Source: Carallia brachiata
Lineage: Eukaryota > Streptophyta > Magnoliopsida > Malpighiales > Rhizophoraceae
Direction of reading: 5' to 3'
NCBI GenBank assembly: GCA_021464245.1
Contig: JADCRB010000073.1
Span: 62,001 to 126,000 of the forward strand
DNA: 64,000 nt
Shown: positions 35,551-48,059 of the stretch, piece after piece
Numbering within the stretch: position 1 is the stretch's first letter
Layout of the letters: each line of letters starts with the position of its first letter
Translations under genes and position numbers: made by a program
Notes under the pieces: generated by a model
Databases searched by the model: none
What the model saw: only the letters and a program-made list of their open reading frames with translations
Told to the model about the DNA's origin: nothing

Positions 35551-38190
35551 CAGAATATCGCAAGAATGTGGGATGAGTGTTGGGATGCAGAAGATTTTGC
35601 TTTGTTTTTTTCTGCCTCTTTCTGAATTCATGGAGATGTAAAACCTTAAGGAAAATATTTGGTAGAATTATTAAATATTTATTAGATATTATTAGATGAA
35701 TTGCATAATTACTTTACGCTCTGTTTGATTTGGCCATGAGGAAAGAAAATAAAAGAAAGTCCAATATCCAATGCAAATTTTGCTTGTTTGGGAACCATGA
35801 GAAAGGAATGGAAAATAAAACATAATGGAAAAGGATGCGTCAGAAAAGTATTAAAAACCGACAAAAAAAAAAAATACATATGGAAGTTTAATGATCAAAA
35901 TAGCTCTAATCATATTTCCTTCATTTAATTAATATTCAATTATTTATTGGGACATTTTAATAATTTTATTCATATACTTTTTTTTCATCATTTTTTATAC
36001 AATTTAAATATAAAATTTTACTTTCACTTTTTTTTTCTCAACCATTTCTTATTTATTTAAATAATATCTTCGTACAATTTTTGTTCCCAATTTTCTTTGT
36101 GAACAAAATCTTACAATTCAAACATACTATTATGCTATTTTAAAAATTAATAATACTAGATGAGTTTGAAACTTTAAATAGATTGAAGTCATCTTCTATG
36201 CAGTAGTGGAGCTCAAAACTTATTCAGCAACACGAAAGGAACTTGCCACATTTGTAGCAATGCAATGCTGCCAGAGGAATTCATGTCCATTACATGAATT
36301 GGCATGAAAATGGCCTCTGCTCAATTAAGAATTTACTGTAATTGCTTCATTTCATAAAAATGGAAATTGGGGTCTGCCGAAAAATATATTTGAACTTCAG
36401 GGTCAGCCAACAACTTGCCTTTTCATTTCAATAAACAAATCAAAATTTAGGCCTCTGCCAGGCTCTCTTCAACACTTGAGCAACAGCTGTCTTGGAATCT
36501 CATGTCATCCTCCTGCCTACTCTACTACCATATGGCCAATGGGAGGAATCCACAAACCACATCGATTTAAGAGAGCTGTTTTGATATTTTGAATGAAAAT
36601 AAATGCAACAGCAAAAAGCAAAAGTTCAAAAAAAAAAAAAAAGATAAAAAACTTACATTAGATGACAGAAAAATATACCAAGAAAGAAAGGACAAAAAAA
36701 TGTAGCTGGCCACCGTTTTCAGTGTTTCCATAGATAGTATCATACATTATATACTTAAATACTTTTAATACAAGTTAATAATTGAAAAATAAAAAAAATT
36801 ATATCTTTTTTTATGTACTTTAATGTATTTAGCAAAAATAGGGGGCAGTTGATCGAGTTTATGAAGATTTGGAACTTTGACATAGTTGGATCAAGTGCTG
36901 AAGTTCCTGTCCAATACGGGTGGAAAGCAAATGAATGCATCAACTGCACTGTGAAGCAAGCCACACTGTCAAAACAAGAGACCTAAAAAAGAAAAACAAA
37001 CCAACCATAAATGTGAATGGATGATATGATTTATTTTTGTTACACTTTCATTACCTTGCACCTGCCATGCAAAAAGAGGGAAAAAAAACATTTACTGTTT
37101 CGTAAACTTTTTTTTTTACTGTTTCATATACTTATAAAGCTAATGATGTTAGTACGATCCAAAGAACCATACTGTGACCAATCACAAGTGGTACTGTAAA
37201 ATGAATAAAAACAAACACTGATCGTGACCCTTTTTTATCACATGATTGATGGGTTTTTACTCTTTTGAGCACTAAAAAAGATGGAAAAAATACTAATAAT
37301 TTGATAATTGGATTGCTGTTGTAATAAACCGATAAATTGATTGCTATTAACGTGTGAGCCGGTTGCTTGAGAGGTGTGTTGAATGGCCAATGAACACTCT
37401 CCAATTGCTGTCCGACAAGAATTATTCCAATGTACCAACTTTCTGTCTGTCTTTCCCATTTTTGCATTGCAGAGCCTTCTGTCTTGCAGAACCCAAAACT
37501 AGAAACTGAACAACGGGCAACAAAAAAGCATCTCAAGAGTCATGAGTCATCTTTGTAAGTATTGTTAAGAAGATTTGAAAGGAAAACAAAAGAGAACAAG
37601 TAAAGATAAAAGACCATTTCATACAACATCAAGCTTGAGTCTTGTTTAGACACTGCTCTTAAGACAAGAATCTGAACTGAAATTGAAGAAGAAAAACCAT
37701 ACATACACAGACAAAGAAGCCATAACCAAGAAACCCCATATCTCTCATTTTCTTCAGTCAAGTTCCCACCTTTACTGTAATATGAAACCCTGAATTTGCC
37801 ACCCATTATCCCACCAAGTCCAGCCATTTTTCTGACCCCAAAAACCAAAAGCAGAGCAACATAGCAATTGGGTCAGAAAAGGAAGGCAGAAAGTTAGGAT
37901 CATCAACAAAACAGAGGAAAAGAAAGAACAAGAAGAGGGGAGAAAAGGAAGAGAAAGCTGATATAGGTACCAAAGTTTTAGTCTTTTTTTTCACCTTCTG
38001 TGCTGGGTCTTGTTTCTTCGCTTCAAGATCATTTTCTGCCACAATTTCAACATGAAATAAGCATAACATTGTAATTGTGCTTTTCATATATTTAGATACT
38101 TATATAGATAAAGTCATAAAGATGTAAGTCAATTTAGTAGTCAAATCAGTAGAAATCCATTTGTGATAAGGAAAAGATGAGGTTTTAGGG
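35551..38190. other. intergenic
   Basis: Holds a probable small transposon at about 35709-36130 (starts CTCTGTTTGATTTG, ends near CAATTCAAACATACTA) and several A/T tracts. Minus-strand open frames of up to 134 codons between 37132 and 38087 have no recognised domains. No supported gene. Confidence 0.4.
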
Positions 38191-39281
38191 GAGATAATGG
38201 ATATAGCCGTTAAAACCCTCCTCTTGGGCTTAAACCCCACCTCCAAGGTACGCCAATTTTGTATTTTCATGGAAAATCCTACCGAACCCTCTTAGCATTT
38301 TCTGTAGCTTTTTCTGCTTTTGGCTTTGTTGGATCTTTTGTAATTTATTTTTATTTGGTTGATAATTTTTTTTTGTTTTTTGATAAATTGAGCAAATCAT
38401 CGAGACCCCACTTGATGATCTTGAGGATGATTCCCTCTCTCTGTTTGATTTTTTTTTTTTCCCCCTGCCAGTTATGTGCATAATTCTCATGCCATTTCTC
38501 TTTTCAATGCGGTAACCAAAGTAGCATATATCGTTTATGCTTTGTGAAAATATAAATAATAAAGGTCATAATACACCATGCTTTGATGACCTGGAATCTC
38601 TACTTGATTTTTCCAAGAGGGTTGTTGCTAAAGGGAAAAGGATGAAAGAGTCTTAGGGAAATTTTTTGCCTTATGAGACTTACCTAAATACAAAGGCAAG
38701 ATCTTTGAAACAATTCAGAGTTGGATGGGCTTATTTTGGCTTTGCTCGTAAAGGGCACATAGCTGGGTTGATGGTCCTGTCCATAAAAGGCAGACGAATT
38801 CGGTTTATGGGCTGCCTGGTCCAGTTTGTCAAGTTAACATATTTAGGTGCTTGTTTAAGTATCCCACCCGAATAATGCATGCCTGCATTTGTGGAGCACA
38901 CACAAAAAACATGTATGAATGTAATATGCATGAATTTCCATCATTGACTTTTGTTTGATTATTTTGAAAGTCAGATAACAAGCCTAAAGTGATATTGTAA
39001 ATTGTAAAATCAGAAACTGTCTAGGTCCCTTTGGCTTGCTATCCTTTAATGCCTTTAGCAGCACAATATACAAGCCCTGGAAGTTGGAGATTTGGAAATA
39101 GCGGCTTGTCACTTATTTTTTTCTAGTGTTTGCATAGGATTAAACCATCAGAGATAAACAGTTCATTTTGGGACTGCTAGTTAAGCTTCTCCTTTTTAAC
39201 CAGTGTTTTGTTTTGTTTATTGTCTTCTTAAGTTGCAGTTCGTCTTAAGTTAGCTTTCATTTTGAACACAGGTTGTTTCCA
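38191..39281 (+). other. possible leader exon and leader intron of the first FRIGIDA-like gene
   Basis: A segment ending in CCAAG/GTACGC at 38247 carries AAACCCT-type telo-boxes, and TTTTGAACACAG at about 39260-39270 is a sound acceptor just before the start codon. Joining them gives a leader, not coding sequence, because the upstream frame meets a stop. Not proven. Confidence 0.3.
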
Positions 39282-42200
39282 ATGGAGAATGCTAAGGATG
39301 CTCTCAATGTGGCTGAGATGAAGGAAGAGAGTATAGGTCAAGTGCTTGATCAAGTACAGCAACAAGTTTCGTCTTTTTTTGCATTTGCGCTTCAGTGGAA
39401 AGATCTGCAGAATCATTTGGAGTTAGCAAAGAGCAATCTATCAAAACAAGCACAAGATCTTGCCTTGCAAGAGATGAAAATAGTGGAAACAACAAAAGTG
39501 CTTGAGAAACGGGATAAGGATGTGGAAACTAAGTTAAAAGGGATTGAAGCCTGTTTTGCTGAGCTGGAATTGAAGAAGAAACAGTTAGCCTTCACTAAAA
39601 AATGGATTGAAGAATGTACTTTGGAGCTCAATTCAAAGGAGAAGCAGCTGAAAGAGGCTCGAAAAGAAGTTGAGAATTGCCATGAAATGCTCAATGTGGG
39701 AACGGTACAACTAAGCATGACAAAAGTGGAACTTGAAGATTGCAATAGGGAGGTTAAAGAGAAGTGGCAGCAGTTGAGCGAGGTCCACAAATCGATTCAA
39801 GAATCTGTTGGGGAGCTTGAATTAAAGAACAGCAAATTGGTTGCAACAAAAGGAGCTCTCGAGGAGTGCTGTGAGGACCTTCTTCTGAAGGAGGAGCAAA
39901 AGAGTTCAGTTCAGAACTCACTTGACAAATGCTGCGAGGAGCTTGAATTCAAAAGGAAAGAATTGCATGATTTGAAAAACTCAATCACTGATTGTAATAG
40001 TGAGCTTGAGTTGAAGGCAAAAAAGTTGAATGTATTGCAGAACCTGGTTGAGAAATGTGATGGGGACCTTGATGTGAAAGGAGAGGAACTAAAAGCAACC
40101 CAAGCACTGATAGAGGAATGCCGGAATGAGCTTAATTTGAAACAGAAGGAAAAGGATGGAACTGCAAAATTGATTGAGGAACAGCTTCGAGTGGTTAATT
40201 TAAAAGAAAAGGAGCTGAGTGAGATCCAGGAAAAAATCAACCAGAAATCAGAAGATCTTGGTTCGAAGGAGAAGCTGCTCGATTCTATCAAAGAGTTGAT
40301 CAAAGAAAACAATGAAGAACTCGCAATTAAAGAGAAGCAGCATGAAGCAATAAAGGCATCTATTGTTGTGCGCTGTACAGATTTCAAAGTGAAAGGGGAA
40401 GAGTTGGAGTTGATTGAAAAATCTATTGAAGAGCGTCAAACGGAGCTTCATTCAATGGATAAGCAATTGGATGCGCTCAAGAGATTCAAAGAACAACTTT
40501 CTAAAGAACTTTTGTCAAAAATGGAGGAGCTCGAGTCAGTTAAAAAGAAGTTTAGATCATATTGCGAAGAACTTAAGTTGAAAGAGAGGGACTTGCATGC
40601 TTGTGACATATCCAGGAAAGAGCTTATGCGAGATCTTAACACAAAGGAGAAGCTACTGAAATCTGAAGAGAAAAAATTTTATTTGGCAAGAAATTCTCTG
40701 AAAGAATGCCGTGACGAGCTTGAATCAGAAAAAGCACAACTGGAGTCTGTTCAAAAAACATCATGCGAACTCTCCAAAGCGCTTGAAGAAAAGGGGAGGC
40801 ATTTTGATTCACTCAAAATGGCTTTCCTACAGCGCCTTGAAGAATTCCAAGTGAAAGAGATTCAGTTTGTAGAACGAGTGAAGCGATTGGAATTGAAAGA
40901 GAAACAGTTTGATTCAATGAAAAGATCTGTGGAAGAACATGGCAAGGAGGTGGAGTTGAAACAAAAACTATTGAACGACTCGCTTCATCTAAGAATAGTG
41001 ATAAACCAACATGAAAATTTCACAGCTGACATTGATTATAGGTCTGCAAGTCTTGAATGCTGCATTCCAAGTGATGGTGCAAATCTTCAGTTGGTCTTGA
41101 ATCAACATTTGAAGATGCATGATTTGGTTCTAAATGAAGTTCGTGTAGCCATTCAGAGTTCGTCTGACCCAGCAAAGCTGGTGTTAGATGCTATGCAAGG
41201 ATTTCACCCTCTAGCATTAAACTCGGGGAAGGTGGAGTTTGACATGGATATTACCAGGAGGAGTTGTATTACTTTGTTGAAGCTACTGTGTAATATCTCA
41301 CCAATGATTGAACCTCAGGTGAGAGGAAAAGCAATGCAGCTTGCAGTTGAATGGAGGGCAAGGATGAGGGCAATGCCTGAGAACTCTTTGGAGGTGCTGG
41401 CATTTTTACAACTTTTGGCAGCCTTCAAACTGTCCTCTGCTTTCAGTGCTGTTGAGCTCCGAAGCCTTCTTGACGTTATTAAGCAACGTGGTCAGGACCC
41501 TGTGTTACGGCAGGGTCTTGGGATTACAGATAATTTAGTTGGTGAGCTTTGACAGATCTCTTTCTCCAAACTTTGAACTGATAATTGAATGGATGGCAAT
41601 ATTTGCATGTCCTGTGCGTTGGTTGAATATGAATGCACACACACACCGAGTGTAACAGGCGTGTACTTTTTAGCCCATAGGGGCAGATGGTAGCCATAAC
41701 GTTGATGCTCATTAAATCTTCCACAGAAATCTATCTATGAGTTAATAGGCCTAAGTGGTGACATCTCTTTCATTAGTTAGGCAGTTCCTTCACCATTGCC
41801 CTTGGGGCAGGATATGGGACATAATATCCCTGTTTCCCCCTCGATCAAGCAAACGGAATTTGCAATGTCTGAAAGTAATTGGTTTGTAAATGCTTGGTAA
41901 CCTTTTGTGTTTTTGTATTTCTCCTTATCAATTCCAGTCTCAGATATCTGCTGTATGCAGGAGCCATTGGGACCAAATCATAATATAATGATTGATGAAA
42001 ATTTAAGTTAGTCGTGTCGGGTCTATGTTCTTCTAAAACGTGGCTAAAGAAATGGATTCATCTTGCACAAACTCATACTATTTGACCTCCAATTATGAGC
42101 AAGCCGCTAGGATATTTTAGTGTGCTTTGATACCTGAGAATGCACCTTCATCTATTAGTTGTCATATTGCAGTGTGTAGGATGTGGCAGTCGTCTTCCGT

Positions 42201-42998
42201 CTTGAGTGCTGATTTGTTATACGTTAATGCTTGATATTTTGCTTGCTTAGGGGGCAGGTCACCTGTATGTTCTTCATCTGCAAATCTCCAATCTGATGCC
42301 AACTCTACTGAAGGAATTTCGCAGCCAGTCCAATTTGATTGTGTGGGTGAGCAACCTTCAGCACATCAGGAAATCTTTGCCGCACTTAAGTTTTCAACAG
42401 ACCCAGCAAAGCTTGTTTTGAATGTGATGCAAGGATTTCGAAGAAATGAAAGCACGAGCTTTGATGCGAGTTCACTGAGTAGCAAAGTTATTCTGTTGGA
42501 GCAGTTAATGGCAATTTCAGCAAATATAAGTCCCAGTGTGAAGGAAGAGGCATTGGTGCTGGCATTGCTTTGGGAAGCAAAAATGAGATCAGAAGCCAAG
42601 AATTCAATGGAGGTTTTGGGTTTCTTGCTCTTCTTGGCTATCTATGGATTGGCCCCTCATTTCAAAAGAGACCATATTTTTGGACTTATAGGGATTGTTC
42701 TTGAGCACAAACAGGCTGCTGAAATATGCCAGGCCCTTGGTTTGGTTGTCCCTGCAGGTAAATTTCTGTTGTTGCTTATTAGCTTTATCTTTTTCAAACA
42801 AAATCCTTGGTTCTTATGTCAGAAGTAACTGCCATAAAGCCATAATGAGTAATCTTGAATCTGAATTTTTCAACTGATTACATTGTAGGTTGTCTTGCTG
42901 CGCTGGAAAAACACTGCAGTGATCAACCACAGCTGCAACGCGCTCGAAAGCGTCCCAGGTCAGGCAACTTGGCAGACCCCAGGCAATGCCATAGCTAG
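39282..42998 (+). CDS. FRL5: FRIGIDA-like protein (FRL5 type) with a 21-residue repeat coiled coil and two FRIGIDA segments
   Basis: Exons 39282-41541, 42251-42757 and 42889-42998 give 958 residues, close to the size I recall for Arabidopsis FRL5. FRIGIDA-family proteins act in the nucleus; FRI, FRL1 and FRL2 promote FLC expression and delay flowering, whereas FRL5-type proteins are little studied. Residues 91 to about 490 form an array of 21-residue units (C..ELELK.K.L......IEE). The FRIGIDA segment follows: SSDPAKLVLDAMQGFHPLAL, CITLLKLLCNISPMIEPQVR, NSLEVLAFLQLLAAFKLSSA. Exon 2 repeats it: STDPAKLVLNVMQGF, LLEQLMAISANISPSVKEEA, NSMEVLGFLLFLAIYGLAPH. The end (exon 3, QRARKRPRSGNLADPRQCHS) is short and basic and lacks the C-terminal part kept in the neighbour at 48060. 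The start is the ATG at 39282. Frame intact. Confidence 0.88.
39552..40769 (+). repeat. 63-bp (21-residue) coding repeat array
   Basis: Seventeen consecutive 21-codon units start at 39552; the eighteenth (from 40623) has one extra heptad, and unit 19 starts at 40707 in register. Unit pattern: Cys at 1, Leu at 5, Lys at 8, Leu at 12, Glu-Glu at 20-21. Three heptads per unit keep the coiled coil in phase. Confidence 0.85.
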
Positions 42999-43426
42999 CT
43001 GCTGCTTATTGCAATTGTACATGAAGCCATCAGCATCAAAATTCCTGACTTCAGCTTTTCTGCTGTGACAAAACCACTAGTCCCTTGTATAGCTGACCAA
43101 GTCCCCAGACAGATCATTTCTTTTTCTCCTAGTCCAGTCCAGGACATGTTGCTGCATATTTTGTATGGATGGCTATCAGCCTCCATATTTTGGAATGCTC
43201 TCACTGAGACATTTTGCTTAAAATTTTTACAGGGCTAGCTTTAGTGATAAAGAAATAGTATTGCTTTATGTTGGATGGATGTAGCTGTAAAAACCTCCTA
43301 TAATGTTATGACCTTGAACTTGGATTTTTATTCCAAACTTATACTATGTTATTTCTGGAAATTACATGAAAAGGAAGATTTTTAAATAGTAGTTTGAACA
43401 AATTTGAAAAACATTCCCATTCAAGA

Positions 43427-43640
43427 TTAATCATGGTTGATTAGGTTAAAATGTAATCTCAAATAATGCAATGTCCAGAGAAAAAGATCAATATTAGAAT
43501 CAGGTCCTGTGGTGATACAGTCAATCCTGTTGTTTGTCATCTGCAAGCGTACCTTCCCTCTCATTAGTTGTCCTGCCTTGATGCCTATATTGTCAACAGC
43601 TTCAGCCACATTCTCCGTGGCTTTTTCCAACATTAATCCC
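43427..43640 (-). other. orphan exon-like block
   Basis: On the minus strand, after a TTTTCTTCAG acceptor, a frame reads LMLEKATENVAEAVDNIGIK, then AGQLMRGK at an AAG/GTACGC donor (43552), or runs on unspliced to a stop at 43427. It has the codon flow of a real exon but no partner exons within reach. I do not recognise it. Confidence 0.3.
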
Positions 43641-44471
43641 TGAAGAAAACATAAAATTCGTTTAAAAATTGCTCAAGAAACAGATTTAAGGATTTCAGTA
43701 AGAAAAATGTTTGAAATTACCATGAAGTGTACAAGATGTTCAAGCAATCAGTCTTCAAAAGTCCAAATATCAACTGATTGGACGAGAAAAATGAAAGAAA
43801 ATAAAAGAAGATTATAATAGTAAATGTGAGAGAAGTACTAAAGAATAGGAGAAAAGTAACGCATAATTACAATGACATAGATTTATTCTATTCATTTTAA
43901 ATTTAATGAATAATGTTAAAAATATACTATTTTAAAGTTAAAAAATTATTTATTATGAGAGATTTCAGTGATTATATTTTAGAGATTTTTTATTTTAATG
44001 TTGAGTAGAAAGGTAAAACCTCATAATGAAAAAAATAATTAAAAAGTCAAAAAAAAAAAAAGAATTAGAAAAGAAAGAGAAAACGTCAAGAACCCTTTTA
44101 ATATATTTCTATGATTATCAACTCTTTAAAATTTAACTAAATTTAAAGAGAAAATTTTTCCCCCATAGTAATTATGAAGAGCGGATCAATTGTGCAACAT
44201 TTATCAGCAAACGCGAGAATTGAATATGCAAAAGGGGAATCATTGGAAGCAATTCTTTCTATTATGAATTTCAGTAATTAAGAGATTTTTTTTTCTTTTT
44301 TCACTCTCTTATTTTACGGGAGAATTAAAAAAAGTTTATTATTGGCTACTGCAACATTTAAGTGGTTAAGGAGCTAATTCTATTTAATTGTCTAGACCTG
44401 TAAGGTTGGACCGACTTAATTATCCCTGACAGCTACAAACTTGAGCAGTTCAATGAAACCTCTTTTCATAA

Positions 44472-44680
44472 GAGTGCAATTATGTGTCCCGAGACTTTTA
44501 TCTATAGATTTTGTGCCGAACGAAATTGTAATTGTTATTTTTGAAACTGTGACTGATATTTTTAAAATGTAAAAATAACAATTGATTCAAAAATATCAGC
44601 TCTAATTTTAAAAATAACAGTTTCAATTTCATTTAACATATAATTCAACACAAAAATTATTGGTACACCAACATTTATTC
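44472..44680. mobile_element. fold-back MITE, copy A
   Basis: 209 bp, mostly an imperfect palindrome around TGTTATTTTTGAAACTGTGA ... AAAAATAACAGTTTCA. It matches copy B at 47471-47679 over its whole length with the same ends (GAGTG..., ...ATTTATTC). Confidence 0.7.
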
Positions 44681-47218
44681 ATCCCATAAGCATGGAACGT
44701 AGCCAGCTTTAGGAAGTATTGTTTATGGCCAGCTAGTCAACGGTATCACTACACTTAAGATTATGCTATCAATATGCTAAGTATAGGATCATATTTGTTC
44801 ATGCCTAGTCTTACATTCAACTTTTGTTAATTCTCAAATCTCCTTTAAATATTCTTGCTTGTTTTGATTTTCGTTCTATATTTACCTATTTTGGTTAAAA
44901 TTCAACAAATGTGTATATGGATTAACAGAATAGGAACCAGGGAGGTGCACATCAAGAAAAAGAGACATATTGACGTAAACAACGAAGAAAAATGTTAATA
45001 ACAATCGTTTCTACTTTCCTTTTTACAGTTACTATTTACGTGATAGGTGTTGATTGGTTGTCAAAAAATTAAATATCAAAAATATTACATAAATATTATT
45101 AAAAGTGTTAATGTATTGATTTGTGATTAGTATCTGTAAAAGATAAAGTAAAAAAGTGACCGTCCGTAATAAATTTTAAACAACAAATATTCATGAGTTT
45201 TTCTTTTTTGTAAACATAATCTTGCCAAATCATGGGTTTTTTTTTTTGGGATTATGATTCCATATTTATTACAATTAAGTTTCTATATTAAAATGTCATT
45301 TATTTTACTTTACAAAACTATTCTTTTTACTATTTAAAACTTTCTCTCACATAAAAACACATTTAATAATTTGTTACAAACGCGGAAAAGCTGAAAAGGG
45401 ATTCCCTCTCAGCTTTCTCTTATATATGATTGGCAAAAAGATTGACTAACACAAGGGAAAGCAAGGAGGATAATGACAAAATAAAATAAAAATAAAAAAA
45501 ACAACAAGAAAACACAATTGTCAAAGAACGGAAACCCAATTTTCAAAGAAGGTCATCGGCCAAAAATCAAACACGGTAAACTTTGCATTTCGTATCACAT
45601 GCATCCAATAAAGTTGAGTTTTATATACATTTTTTTATATATAGATAATATACATATAAAATATATTTTTTTAATAAATTTAATTATTTTTATAATAATA
45701 TTTATTATTTTTGTGACAAAAAATAAAAAAAATTATGTATTAATTTTTTATATTATATTTTATTAATTTTATTATAAAAATAAACAAATCTATCCTAATG
45801 TGTATACTAAATATAATTACTAAAATATAAATATCCAACTTTTTCCCATTCAATATTAGCAATTTGAATTTTCAACAAAGGTCAACCATATTTAATTAGC
45901 CAGCCTTCTTCTTCATTCTACAATTGCGGCCCGCCGACCATGTCTAAATATTTTTCAAATCATGCATAGATAACCCAGCTGTTGCAGCTGAGTACAAAGC
46001 CATCCAAGACAACATCCTTCACTCTAGTGCGAGTGAAATTATCTTGTGTTTAAATAATAAATTTTTTTATTAAAGAATTAAATAAATAATTAATAAATAA
46101 TTTTTAATTATAATATATATGTGTGATAATTTATATATTAATAATATATTTTTTATATAATAAAAAAGACATTCTTCACATTTTCAACCGTCTTGGACTA
46201 TTCTTCCCATTTTAAAAAGTTCAAAATATGTTAACAATATTTTATTTCTTAAACCTTTCACGTGGATGTAAAGCACTTATTTTAATTTTTTTTTGGCTCG
46301 AGCTTGCTACCAAATATCACTCGGTTCTTATGTAAAACCAACCTGAAAGTAAAAATAAAGAGTGTTCACTGTTCGACGATGTTAATTATGAAAATTACAT
46401 CAATTAAAATTTTTGATTTGATTATTTAGAAAACGCTAAAGATTAGTGGACAAGAAAAAATTAATGTAGAGGAATTGGAGACTGATGCTATACGTGGATC
46501 TCATACATTATAAAACTCATTATTTCTTTTTAAATAAAAAGTTTTTTTTGTTTAAAAGTACATAATACGTAATAATATAATAATAAAATATATAAAAAAA
46601 AGATAACATTTATAACGAACTAAGAAAAATAAATAGTATTTTTTATTATTCATGTTGCACATGGCATTTTTTAGAGTCGACCTCACATTTCATCCCCCCT
46701 CTATACATTTCCTTCAGACCTGTAGTCAATCACTGCAAAAAATAATTCAAATGAAACTGAAATTTTAGTTCATTAACCAAATTATTTGATTTTTTTTTTC
46801 TCACTAATGCCTTGCTTAGATGAGTGGAAAAGGGTGGTGAGGAAGGATTTAGAGCGGAAAATAGAGTCCATCTTGGTTGAATGAGAGGAAAAAAAAGTGA
46901 GAGAGGAAAGAAAAAATTTCAAATTTTTTTAAACAAAAAAATCATACTCACAGGCAGCAAGGTGAAAATGTAGCTGACATTTGTTTTAATGTTTTAAAAT
47001 AGCATAATTATTTTAAGTCATTGAATTTATTTTCGTACTTCTATATTTTGAAAAATAAAATGAGTGTTATAACTTAGAACATATATTATTATCTTTATTC
47101 CTAATTTTTGATATTATTCTATCCAAAATTTAAAAGTTTTTTCTTACACTAATCTTTTTTAAATACAGAAAAAAAATTTCTTTAATTATAATTTTCCTCT
47201 TCCTTTTTTTTTTCCAGG

Positions 47219-47319
47219 TATTAAAACTCCATCGGAATCTGGTTCAGCCGCATACCACCGCTCGTCAGTTTGATTTTTCGCTCATGAATGGCAGACTGTC
47301 GGCTGCATTATCAAAGGTG
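47219..47319 (+). other. orphan exon-like block
   Basis: A pyrimidine-rich acceptor (TTTTTTTTTCCAG) is followed by an open frame VLKLHRNLVQPHTTARQFDF and SLMNGRLSAALSK to an AAG/GTGTGT donor. It could be a leader exon of the second FRIGIDA-like gene or a stray fragment. Confidence 0.25.
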
Positions 47320-47470
47320 TGTGAACGGAAAATTTGTACAGAACCAAAAACAAAAAATTAAAACAATAAAATAAAAATAAAAATGCTTTATGAGGGACAA
47401 CCTTAAATAAAATAGTACACATTAATTTAAATTATCAAATTTTTTTAAAAAATTAAATAAATTATTAAAT

Positions 47471-47679
47471 GAGTGTAATTACGTATCTCGGAACTTTTGT
47501 CCTGAAATTTTGTGCCGAATGAAATCGCAGCTGTTATTTTTGAAACTGTGATTGATATTTTTGAAATGTAAAAATAACAACTGATTCAAAAATATCAGTT
47601 CTAATTTTAAAAATAACAGTTTCAGTTTCATTCAGTATATAATTCGACACAAAAACTACCGGCCCACCAATATTTATTC
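47471..47679. mobile_element. fold-back MITE, copy B
   Basis: Same element as 44472-44680, same orientation, 209 bp, with scattered substitutions. It sits about 580 bases upstream of the second FRIGIDA-like start codon. Confidence 0.7.
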
Positions 47680-47767
47680 TTATTAAATATAAATAAATTA
47701 ATTATATATTTTTTATAAATTTATTTTTTCAATTCGGTGCTCAAATAAAAAAGTGTTGGGTCAACCC

Positions 47768-47799
<32 letters not shown>

Positions 47800-48059
47800 T
47801 GTAGAACCGACATTGAAGAAACGCCGTCATAAAGAGCCACCATAGAAAAATAGTTATTTCTGTGACTTTCCCTCGCCTCAATTATTTTCCGTATCCTTCG
47901 GGATTCTGAAGGAAACTTTTCTTCCGCAATCCACAACCCAACTCCTAATTAGAACTGGTTTAGGGTTCCTACATATATATTTTACGAAATTCCAGTGTGT
48001 GATTGCTATTCGAGTACGTATACTACAAGGTTTGTTTCGAGTTGTGTGATTTTAAGGCA

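Larger units (their letters stand above)
42999..48059. other. intergenic between the two FRIGIDA-like genes
   Basis: The first 300-400 bases are 3' untranslated region. Holds two copies of a fold-back MITE, AT-rich blocks (45600-45800, 46040-46170) and two isolated exon-like pieces (minus strand 43552-43640; plus strand 47219-47319). No complete gene. Confidence 0.4.

Noticed and set aside
37091..37125. TTTACTGTTTC repeated around a T-run, like the other micro-insertions
   Set aside because: Repeat is only 11 bases, AT-rich, and the insert lacks the T-run-GA layout; slippage is as likely.
37132..38087. Minus-strand open frames of 93-134 codons, one starting MAGLGGIMGGKFRVSYYSKG
   Set aside because: Low-complexity, hydrophobic runs of F/L/S, no domain and no consistent exon structure.
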